64,000 bases of DNA from Xenia sp. Carnegie-2017 (lineage: Eukaryota; Cnidaria; Anthozoa; Malacalcyonacea; Xeniidae): NCBI RefSeq assembly GCF_021976095.1, contig NW_025813487.1, forward strand, positions 4,975,902-5,039,901, in the 5' to 3' direction. Of this stretch, positions 11,469 to 22,100 are shown one piece after another (the stretch's first letter is position 1; each line of letters starts with the position of its first letter). The position numbers and the translations under genes are program-made. The notes under the pieces are model-generated. The model worked only from the letters and a program-made list of their open reading frames with translations, had not been told where the DNA came from and searched no databases.

Positions 11469-11936
11469 ATGAGTTGGAAACGTCTTCAAGACATAACGAT
11501 TAACGACGTACCGCGAAGTACTGAATCACCTCCAACATATTTTACAGCGACAGCAAAAGTTATCAGTATTCATGATGGCGATACTCTTGACTTAGTGTTC
11601 AACAAGAACGGACAATTTCAACGCTACAAATGTCGTTTGCTAGGAGTACAAGCACCTGAACTAAGCACAGGAAGACGAAGACCTTTAAAAGCAAGAGATT
11701 TCCTTAAATGGTTATGTATTGGTAAAAGTGCAGCGTCCTTCCCATCTCAAACCCCGCCATTAACAGTACCAGAGATTCAAAACCATCTTAATTACAGCAA
11801 GAACTTGGTAAATGCACAATTTCATAATATCGGTTACTACGGTAGACCATTGGTGACCTTGTCGAACGGTACAGGTGGACCTACCTTCAACGATCAACTT
11901 ATAAGTAGTGGTTATGCAAGCGTTTACCAAAGATAA
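11469..11936 (+). CDS. SNase-like (thermonuclease fold) protein, copy 2
   Basis: An intronless 155 aa protein beginning MSWKRLQDIT. SNase-fold landmarks: D38 in HDGDT, R56 and E64 in CRLLGVQAPEL, LKARDFL at 73-79, and R126 in YYGRPLV. The three S. aureus catalytic residues R35, E43 and R87 thus have equivalents. The metal-site D40 and T41 positions are Gln61 and Ala62, so Ca2+ binding may be weakened. Between these motifs is an insert of about 45 residues containing CIGKSAASF that the bacterial enzyme lacks. The protein is identical to copy 3. The upstream stretch with GAAGCAGTTTTGAACTGAC is shared with copy 3 and may be promoter or 5' UTR. Confidence 0.87.
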   Translation: MSWKRLQDITINDVPRSTESPPTYFTATAKVISIHDGDTLDLVFNKNGQFQRYKCRLLGVQAPELSTGRRRPLKARDFLKWLCIGKSAASFPSQTPPLTVPEIQNHLNYSKNLVNAQFHNIGYYGRPLVTLSNGTGGPTFNDQLISSGYASVYQR

Positions 11937-12889
11937 TCGAACAATTAACAACAATGTAAAGTTAAACAACACAAATTATCGCCATGATGTAGCGTATATT
12001 TAGAAACAGTGAGATATGTACATTTTAACTGTAAGCACGAAATTATATTGTTATCGTAACAAACGAGGGAAGTGATTTGGGGATCTCGATTTGACATTTT
12101 GTATCGTGTTGTCTGACTATGTTCAATAATGTAATTAGTGTAGTGGCTATAATAATTGTGACGGCATCAATGATGAGGAAGTAGAAGATTGATCGATACT
12201 TAAATCATGAAAGAGTAAGTCGAATTAATCTTATCGAGTACTGTCGACAAAAATTAAACAAAACATGGCGTGTGATATGATTAGATAATGTTCAACATCA
12301 CTGACCTTTGTCTTTAAACTTTCTCAGCTTAATAATCATAGTAAATTTAGGCCCGTTTACACTATACCGGGGATTGCTATCGTAGCAGGTTGAATATTCT
12401 TTGTATTAAGAAGTACTTCTCTTATATCAACTACATCCCATCATCGTACTTCTCTTATATCAACTCCATTCCATCATTGTACTTCTCTTATATTGAGCCT
12501 TATCACCGTACACTACATTATGAAATGATTTGCTATTGATTATTTATTTGAAGGGAGGACACGTTTTAATAATAGCAAGAAACTGAAATATCTATCAATT
12601 GCTAAATTTCAAATTTCAAATAAAATATTGCTCTTGGTGCCAGCGTGAATTGAGACTTGTTACACAATGAAAGTCATCTGTAACTTAATATCCCACGTGA
12701 CGCTCATTCATGAAAAATTAATTTAAAACAACGCTTATTCCTGGAAAACGAGTCGAGCTAAAAACGAAAGTTGCTGAGTCGCAAAATTCAAATTTTAAAA
12801 CTACCCACCGCTAAACAACATTACGTCATTGTTCAGTATCACATTATAGAAGCAGTTTTGAACTGACAGTAAATAATAAAAATATCGAA

Positions 12890-13357
12890 ATGAGTTGGAA
12901 ACGTCTTCAAGACATAACGATTAACGACGTACCACGAAGTACTGAATCACCTCCAACATATTTTACAGCGACAGCAAAAGTTATCAGTATTCATGATGGC
13001 GATACTCTTGACTTAGTGTTCAACAAGAACGGACAATTTCAACGCTACAAATGTCGTTTGCTAGGAGTACAAGCACCTGAACTAAGCACAGGAAGACGAA
13101 GACCTTTAAAAGCAAGAGATTTCCTTAAATGGTTATGTATTGGTAAAAGTGCAGCGTCCTTCCCATCTCAAACCCCGCCATTAACAGTACCAGAGATTCA
13201 AAACCATCTTAATTACAGCAAGAACTTGGTAAATGCACAATTTCATAATATCGGTTACTACGGTAGACCATTGGTGACCTTGTCGAACGGTACAGGTGGA
13301 CCTACCTTCAACGATCAACTTATAAGTAGTGGTTATGCAAGCGTTTACCAAAGATAA
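12890..13357 (+). CDS. SNase-like (thermonuclease fold) protein, copy 3
   Basis: The 155 aa product is residue-for-residue the same as copy 2, and the coding DNA differs at only about one silent site that I noticed (GTACCGCG against GTACCACG near the start). Flanks differ at a few positions. It has the same catalytic-site pattern: DGDT, CRLLGVQAPEL and YYGRPLV. The unit begins with only about two to three copies of the 33-bp minisatellite, against about six before copy 2 and about twenty before copy 1. Near-identity points to very recent duplication, gene conversion, or an assembly duplication of one locus. Confidence 0.87.
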   Translation: MSWKRLQDITINDVPRSTESPPTYFTATAKVISIHDGDTLDLVFNKNGQFQRYKCRLLGVQAPELSTGRRRPLKARDFLKWLCIGKSAASFPSQTPPLTVPEIQNHLNYSKNLVNAQFHNIGYYGRPLVTLSNGTGGPTFNDQLISSGYASVYQR

Positions 13358-13835
13358 TCGAACAATTAACAACAATGTAAAGTTAAACAACACAAATTAT
13401 CGCCATGATGTAGCGTATATTTAGAAACAGTGAAATATGTACATTTTAACTGTAAGCACGAAATTATATTGTTATCGTAACAAACGAGGGAAGTGATTTG
13501 GGGATCTCGATTTGACATTTTGTATCGTGTTGTCTGACTATGTTCAATAATGTAATTAGTGTAGTGACTATAATAATTGTGACGGCATCAATGATGAGGA
13601 AGTAGAAGATTGATCGATACTTAAATCATGAAAGAGTAAGTCAAATTAATCTTATCGAGTACTGTCGACAAAAATTAAACAAAACATGGCGTGTGATATG
13701 ATTAGATAAAGTTCAACATCACTGACCTTTGTCTTTAAACTTTCTCAGCTTAATAATCATGGTAAATTTAGGCCCCGTTTACACTATACCGGATTGCTAT
13801 CGTAGCAGGTTGAATATTCTTTGTATTAAAAAGCA

Positions 13836-14500
13836 GTGAAATTGTTCAACGTCAAAAACACAATCAAATAGACTAAATCTATCAGTTTAATAAGCTTTTA
13901 CTATGAACAGTTAACCCTTTAAAACAAATGAAGATATCGTGACGAGCGAAACCGGTAAAGTGTAAACGCAGCCTAAGTTTGAGCACCGACATATTAAAAT
14001 ACCGCCAATAACGACGCTAGAAGTTTGGATGTATGTTTTTATTGTTTGTGAGCATGATAACTCAAAAGATACCAAACACGTACATACAAAGTTTTGTGAA
14101 TTCGTTTAACACCAGTCAAGGAAAAAAGGATTACAATTTGACTGTATTTGGGTTAAAAATTGAAGAAGGATTTAACGAAATAGTTTTCGCTTTTCTCGAT
14201 CAAATAAGCAAACTCACTTAATGCGTAATAACGTCGTGTTTAATTTGGTTTGTTTATTGCTGTACGTACCAGGTTAAAAGATTTCATCTCGCTAATTTAT
14301 TGCGGAGATATGAAGTTGCCGACTGCTTTCAAGAAGAACCGATTATCAAAAAGAGTGCAGTCTGATATAGTATTGTCCTGCAATGACGCCATGTTGTGAT
14401 AAAAATCAAATAATGTAGTTTTGAATAAATTAACCGTCGAACACATCAACCAATCACTTTTCAATTAATGTAAGCGCTTTGAAATGAATTGTAACTGTAT
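13836..14500. other. Spacer between nuclease units 3 and 4
   Basis: A 62-codon open frame (14033-14221, MFLLFVSMITQKIPNTYI start) has no family likeness and lies in sequence not shared with the other units. Nothing else is recognised. Confidence 0.4.
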
Positions 14501-14844
14501 TTACTTAAAGAACGGATATTAATAATAGATAGTGATGTCTACAAACTGTTACGATTTTGAAATTCAACTAACACTGTTTTTCATGATGGTTATCAAACTC
14601 CACTAAACCAGAAAGGGAGACAAGTTTCAAATGAAAGTTATCGCACGTCAATCGTTTGTATATTACAAAAATTAACGAAAAACAAAGACATTCCTTTAAA
14701 ATGAATTGAGAAATAAAGAAGCATGCTGAGTTGAAAAAATGTAAATTCCTTAGCTACCTGTGTAGCATAGCGACAAAGGCCTTCTATAATATCGAAGTAT
14801 TAAGTTCGAGAGAGCTATTGCATCAAAATAAACAATACATAGAA

Positions 14845-15303
14845 ATGAGTTTGAAACGTCTTCAAGATTTAACAATCACAGATGTACCGCAGACCACTGA
14901 ATCCCCGCCAACATATTTCACAGCAACAGCAAAAGTAGTTAGAGTTCACAATGGCGATACTCTTGACTTAGTATTCAAGAGAAACGGACAATTTCAACGC
15001 TACAAATGTCGTTTAGCAGGTGTACAAGCACCAGAATTAGACACGGGAGGACGAGTAGCTTTAAAAGCGAGAGATTTCTTACAATGGTTATGTATTGGTA
15101 AAAGTGCAGCGACCTTTCAATCTCAAACCTCGCCATTAACAGCATCAGAGATTCAAAATCAACTTAATTACAGTAAGAATTTGGTGAATGCTCAATTTCA
15201 AAATGTCGATTTCTTTGATAGAATACTTGTGATATTGTCGAATGGTACAGGTGAAGCGTCCTTCAACGATCAACTTATTAACTACGACATTGCAAGTGTT
15301 TAG
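14845..15303 (+). CDS. SNase-like protein, diverged copy 4
   Basis: A 152 aa intronless frame from MSLKRLQDLT, clearly paralogous to copies 2 and 3. It retains NGDT (the first Asp of DGDT is Asn, the second is kept), CRLAGVQAPEL and an Arg in FFDRILV at the R87 position. The C-terminal YGRPLV/SGYASVYQR segment has become FDRILV/YDIASV and ends two residues early. It could be a diverging functional paralogue or an early pseudogene; the intact frame favours the former. The frame is open upstream to 14731, but homology to the other copies starts at the internal Met. Confidence 0.75.
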   Translation: MSLKRLQDLTITDVPQTTESPPTYFTATAKVVRVHNGDTLDLVFKRNGQFQRYKCRLAGVQAPELDTGGRVALKARDFLQWLCIGKSAATFQSQTSPLTASEIQNQLNYSKNLVNAQFQNVDFFDRILVILSNGTGEASFNDQLINYDIASV

Positions 15304-15840
15304 TAATAAGAATAATTATGTAACATAGTAATAATAACATGAAGTATCATATGATGTAGAGCACATTAAAATAATTTAAAATAAAAGCACACAAAACACA
15401 CGTTAGTACATTTTTAACATGTTTAAGATATGCACAGATTTACCAATTGTGAAAAGCTTTGTATTTAACATATTTTGTACAGTGATGTCTGAAAGGCAAG
15501 ATGCGCTATTACTTGAAGTGTAATATTTGAGATCTCGATTCGAGATTTTGTATAGTGTTGTCTGAGTTCCCATATTAATCGACTGCACACATAATTCAAT
15601 AACCAAACCTGATCATTGCATCTATTCATGTGCTAACTGGAGTAATGATTCCAGTGTTATGAGCGCATCAGTGATGACAAGATTGAAGACTAATCGATAA
15701 TCATAGATAATCATAGATAATTATAGACAATCAAAGTCTGTCAATCATTATCGAATGTTGTCCCACAAATCAAATCAAAGATGGTAGGAAAAATGATTAC
15801 GTAGTTATTGTTCATTGTTACTGACTTCCATCCTTCAAAT

Positions 15841-16187
15841 TTTTTTTGCCTCCCACTCAAAAAAACTTGAGTAAGACAACCGACATTTTTAAAATTAGCG
15901 GCGCTTTTGATAACACGCATGCGTGGTCGAATACATTCCGAATGTTCAGTTGTGGCAAGCTCATAATATGGCACTGGGTCAAAAGATACGAATTGACGTA
16001 CCTTTCACAAAACTCAATTCCCACTTTTCTCTTCACGGAGAACCTTTTGAGCGATGTAAAATAGCAAAAGTACGAAACAACACTTGACGTTGCCGTGAAA
16101 ATAACGCGATCTTAAGGACTTCGCATCGCTCAAACTGTTATTAAAAAAATAGAACACCTAACGTTTACTGATATGGCTTACCGCGCA
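15841..16187. other. Spacer downstream of nuclease unit 4 and of PPM1G
   Basis: The palindrome CACGCATGCGTG at 15914-15925 resembles the one at 7160-7175. This stretch should hold the 3' UTR of the minus-strand phosphatase gene; no clear AATAAA was found on that strand. Confidence 0.4.
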
Positions 16188-19100
16188 CTACTCGCTTTTC
16201 AATTTCTTTACTTCGGAAGTCTCCGACGCATGCTCGGCTTTTCGTTTCCCCTTGTGAATAAAGTTCTTAGCGTCAGACAGCAGCACGATAATCGCAGTCA
16301 TGTTATCACAACCGGTCCCATCTCCTGAAGTATCGCTTGCCAAACAACTGTCCAGCAACTAAAGATAACATTACGCATATTATAATTATATACAACGACT
16401 CACAATACAAATGATTAAGCCTTTAATGACCGAAGGCGAGGTCTTTTTTGGAGAAATAACGGACCGAGCCGTAGGGCGAGGTTTGTACAAAAAGACAGAG
16501 GTCCGATATTTCTCAGTAAAGACCGAGAAAGCGAGGTTATTAAAACGATTATTATATGGCATTATTTGACCTGAAACGAAGTTTGCTTTCTTTCTCGTTC
16601 TTGCTGTTTTTACGGGTTGATTTTCTAGTTTTCGTCCATAAAAAATAAACTTGTATCAAATTGTATCGTCTGGACAGTCAAACTGTTTTCCAAGTGTTTT
16701 TCCTTCGAATCACATTCGTAAATAGTTTTTTGTTTCGTTTATTTTGCGTTTTGCTGTTTGCTTTACGAATATGTTTACATTTGACAGTAAAATTACACGT
16801 TTTGGACCGTGGTCGATTACGGGAAAATAATGGACTGGCAAAAATGTTTCTGAGCCAATCAAAACGTGCCATTTTGCAGGAGGTGACGCTTGTCATATAA
16901 TAAATATAAATTAATACTTTTATGTAGGTAACATTAGATAAGGATTTCAATGTGTGACTGAGGGGTTGTAAGCATATGGTTGTAACCAGTTCCAATGAAC
17001 CAAAATACTTCAAGTAGGTGTACATAGATTTGATGAACATCTAAGATTAAGTAGGTTTCATGCAGGATCTCATAGTAATTGTGTCCCCTTTACGTATCAT
17101 TTTGGCAAACATGTTCTCGTCGACTTTTGAAAGTCATGCATCTTCATGTTACCTTTATAGGCAACAGTAGACTTTTATACAGCCACTTTTGCATTATTTT
17201 CATAGGTTTTTTCATTGTTACAGATAAAACGAAAGATCAAAATGACTAAATCTATCTACCTCTTCACAAATTGCCGATAATGATACGTTTTCCGAGTCAC
17301 TTTGAGCCTCCAGTCTTTCAGAAACAAAATCCACAACCTCCTGACTGGTTAAGACATTCCTAAGAAGAAAATGACAATCGTAAGTCAACGAAAAATGAGA
17401 GATGATGCTTAAGAAGAGTCTTAACAGAAGAATTTGAAGTCTATAATTTTAGGTATTAACTTTTTTCTTCAGTAGAGCGAATCTTGCAAAACAGAGCCAA
17501 TAGTCTAACGTTTACGTACCAAATTCCGTCACAAGCCAAAACCATAAACTTGTCTGCGCTACAAATTCAACCAAATGACAAAATATTAACAACAGAGTGC
17601 ATGCAAAAATTGATGAGACACGTAATGTTTAACATCACGGAGTTGTATGTTTCATATAAGACCATGTATCTGTAGCAAACTAAAACACAAGGCCCACTTA
17701 GAGACAATTGATCTACCACATTTTATTAAACATACTGATCATGGACTTACGACCAGAGTCATTGAACGAATGTGGAACAATCGGTAAGGAGAGGGGAGGA
17801 GGGGGAAAGTCTGGTTTGCTATTTATACTTCAATTAACACTGCTGTAATGTCTTATATCATAGATGAAGACATCAAGTTGTTGTAATATACGTACTCAGA
17901 TATACGTAGTAAGAAGATAATCACTTTCCCTAATGTTCTACCAACTAAACTAAAAGATCAACTGTGAACTAACATCAAACTGTTATGAAGTTCTAAAGTA
18001 CGCTAATAAAGTAATCATTGAGTTAAACGTTAAACAGATATTTATCCTAAGCTAAGAGTTCACGACCACTAATCACGATGAATAAAATTACTAAGATATA
18101 ACTCAATATAAAAATTTTATCGACATTGAATGCAGACTTACTCGCTAATTTCCGTTTCTTTGACATCAGGAAATGCCGTAATCTGTTGTTCATCTGGACC
18201 AAGATCAGCTTTACCTTTATACCTATGATCACCTACAAAAACATAAACACATTGTCACACAGGAGCCATTGGCATTAGAGCTTTAACTTGCACCCAAACC
18301 TTTGCTAAATAAGCAATTTTAAAAGTTGCTTTAAACCCGAGTTACAAAATGCTACGTATCACTGGAATCATTAAAAATATTTTCTCGCATCCAGCAGGAA
18401 TAAAGCGCTAGCTGTAAACCGCTAGCCTGACTTTATTCTATAATATAAAGAACTGAAGCGGCGTACTCATATAATGTATTTATGACATAAGATATAAAGC
18501 AACAAAACTGTTCACTGTAGAGCATATTTACGTACAAACAATTGATATGGTTGGCGGGAAATAGCACATTATAGCTTGAGAAAGCAGCAACTAAATATTC
18601 TGCCAGCAAGCTTAAACATTTCCCCAAAAAAAAACACTTCGATAGGAAACATTAAATAATTCGACAAGACAACTTGAACATTGCGGTACAAAAAATCAAA
18701 ACATTTGAGTCTTAAAACTTCAATACGAAAACTTTAACATTTCTGTGAAAATGTAAACATGTCGCCGAACTAAATCTACCTATGCATGTACGTACGTACG
18801 TACCAAAAGCTCTAGAAAGATTCAAACCACCGTTTACTCTTCCTTCAGCCGTAACTTTCCCGCCGGCATTTTGTATCCTCTTCAATTCCTTCTCATCGTC
18901 GGGTTTGTGGTCCACAGACATATCAATAGCAATCCCATTACGACACAGAACACACCTGGAGTCCCCTACATTCGCCACGATAAGTTTGTTCTTGTTCAGT
19001 AAAGCAACAATGGCAGTCGTACCGCTGTCATAACCAACCTAATGTACGTACAATAATTGAATGTCGTATTTTCATCCTTAAAATCCGTGAAAAATTAACT

Positions 19101-22100
19101 TTCAATAAAGTAAAACTATGGATTCGAGGATAAAAAACACTGCGCTTTGAATCGTGGAGTAAAGAAATAAAATGTTTCATACATTTTCCCCCTTTACTCC
19201 ATTAGCTTAAACGAAGATAAAACATACTTAATTATATGTTTGAATACTTAGATTGATCAGCCCAGGTTTGTGGAGTTCTTTGGACTGTTGGTGATAGTGT
19301 TGACTGACGTTTGGTCATCCTTAGCGGTAGTCATCTTCAGATGTTGACTCTCGAATATCAAGACTCTTGACACAGAAAATGACTACCGCTAAGGTTGTCG
19401 AAACGTCAGTCAACAACAACAAAAACAGTCCTTCTCAGGACTATACCAACCTGGACGATCTACATCTACAAACATGTAACGATACTCCCGGGGTCCAACC
19501 ATTTACCTTAAAACTTACTTGACAAAATAAAACTATATAAAAAAACTCACCTCGTCACCATCATGACACTGGTTCTCCTCTTCATCTTCATCGTCATCAT
19601 TCTCATTTTCATCGCTATTTTCCTCATCATCATCATCCTCCTCCTCTTCTTCATCCTGGAAAGATGATACTTCATTTAAGATAAAAATAAAAACATAACT
19701 GCTTCAGACTGCAACGCAATCAAACTACGCACGTCATGATAAGCATGTTACGTATACAGTGTGGCCATACTTATATGCAATTTTTCCAGTATGAGAAACA
19801 TGGACTCTTCCCCCACCTGTTTTATATAGTTGAAATATTCAGAACAGGGGGGAGTGCTTACTCTCATCAACCAAATCTTGTAAAAACAATTGTATAACAT
19901 ATATATCCACTTATATTATAAGCGCCGAGCAAAAACACAAATGATTATTTTAATCTCCATAAAACCAAATTTCATCACGATTTTTTGAAAATGGAGCAAA
20001 AACTTCACCCAATTATTTTTTGTGCAAATGCTACTTTGTAATGCTTGCCAATAAAGGATGACAAACTTGCTGAGGTTATTTATATTTTCACATTCTAAAA
20101 GTGGGCGAAAAAAATGAGATGGATGAATTTTTCTGAATTAAAAAAATTCTCTTCACCCCCTTGTTATAAATAAAGACTGGTTCCCAGGCTCACCTGATCA
20201 TCAGCACCATTTTCAACATCATCTTTACTCTCGCCATTTACTGTTGATTCCTTTTCAATTTTCTCCTGTGAAACTTTCACTGATTTTTTTGCAGCTTTCT
20301 TCTCAATTTCTTTGCCTTTTTCTTCATCTTTACCAACACTTGAACATTCTGCATTTTCATCTAAAGCACAAATAGTCATCACAAACCATAACTTGAGGTG
20401 ATAACTGTTTACGTATCTTGTGAAAAAAGCATCTGTTTTAGTGTGTATTGAGAAAACCATATTTTTAAACATGAAAGTGTTATAATTAACGGTCTTGTCA
20501 TGAGTTTTATACCAATGATAAAGGCAATTCGAACATTAAACATATTTTTCATTGACTGAAATGCTCAGCTGTGCACAAATCTTCCATATTTTAGCTGATA
20601 ACAATGACCTGGGTCATTAAAAAATGTGGTTAAAAATCATACAAGATTTACTTCCAGTATACAAGACAACATATGTGCAAAAAGGGAAGGAAGTTTTCCA
20701 CAAAAGAGGATGAGAGTTGTAGAGAATACAGAGGGATGTGGTGTAGGTGCACGTAGTGGTGTTGTGGGGTAATGCACGACTCAGGGGCATGGGGTGATGT
20801 GTAGTGCATATGAGTATAACATGGGAAGGGAAGGACTGAAACTTAATAATTTAATTGAGTTGACTGGATGTTTGTAGTAAGGAAAAAATCAGCATTCATA
20901 AAATAACTGAAAAGTAAAAAAACTGAAAAGTAAAAATATTTTACCAATTTCAGGTTTATACTCTTCATCATCATCTTCAACATCATCAATATTTGTGACA
21001 CTGTAACCTCCCTGGAAAAAGATGAAGAATGAAGTAACCCCCCTGGAAGAAGATAAAGAATGCTGCAATTCCCATGGAAGAAGATGAAGAATGCTGCAAT
21101 TCCCATGGAAGAAGATGAAGAATGCTGTACCACCCTGGAAGATAAAGAATGCAGCAATTCCATGGGAGAAGATGAAGAATGCTGTAACCCTCCTGGAAGA
21201 AGATAAAGAATGAACTAACCCCCCTGGAAGAAGATGAAGAATGCTGCAATTCCCATGGAAGAAGATGAAAAATGAAGTAACCCTCCTGGAAGAAAATAAA
21301 GAATGCTGCAATTACCATGGGAGAAGATGAAGAATGCTATAATCCCCTGGAAGAAGATGAAGAACGAAGGTTGGAAATATCTATTAACAAGCTTTGCCAA
21401 TCGATCAAAATTTATTTCATAAAACCTGTTGTAGTTTTGCCTTTAATTCCTCAATGGGTATTTCTGCTTCATCGCGCAATGCACAGATCTCGCTGTCATT
21501 TGGATTGCTTTCATTCATACCAGCCATTTCACGGAGTTTATCAAGAACCTGAAGTTAAATTAAATAAATCTTGCATCATTGTTAAAAGTATATCTCAATA
21601 AATAACAAAATGTGTTTAAGTTACTTAAAATTCAAGGTAAGGGAGCAATGGGTGATTCTATCTCTGATATTTATTTCACAAAAGAAAACCTATTTAAACA
21701 TGAAATAAACATAACCATAGAGTCTCAAAAGTAGCCTCCCCTTCAAAAGTATGTAAGCGCTTTTATAATTCCTGCTTCAATTGTCAAACTTTACATGCAC
21801 AGAACACAATAAAGAAAATAGAAAATGAGATAAATTTCCTCATTATCTTTTGTTTTAAATGTGTTTGGTTCATGTAAAGTTCGATGTTTGAAATGGGCCT
21901 AAAACTGACAAAAGAATTGTGAAAGTAACAATCCTCTTTTTAAGACGTTTAACAGCTATACAACATTAATACTTTTTCCAAATAAAATATTTATGTAGAT
22001 TTGGGCCAGCATAGCCACAACCTTACACAAAGTTGAATCAAAATGGGATTTAACAGCAAATGCTAGTAACTTTATGGACCAATTATATAAAATTTATGAA

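Larger units (their letters stand above)
8700..15840. repeat. Tandem segmental duplication: four nuclease-gene units
   Basis: Unit 1 (8700-10880), unit 2 (10884-12411) and unit 3 (12412-13835) share the order minisatellite, ATTGAGCCTTATCACCGTA leader, promoter stretch, nuclease gene and a long 3' flank ending near TTTGTATTAAAAA. Unit 4 (about 14500-15840) is older: its gene and the 3' phrase ending GTTGTCTGA are still recognisable, but the minisatellite is absent. Units 2 and 3 differ only at scattered bases, so that duplication is recent or has been homogenised. Confidence 0.9.

Noticed and set aside
20843-21400. FFIFFHG-type frames on the minus strand
   Set aside because: Translation of the splice-acceptor minisatellite; only exon 5 (20945-21011) at its edge is coding.
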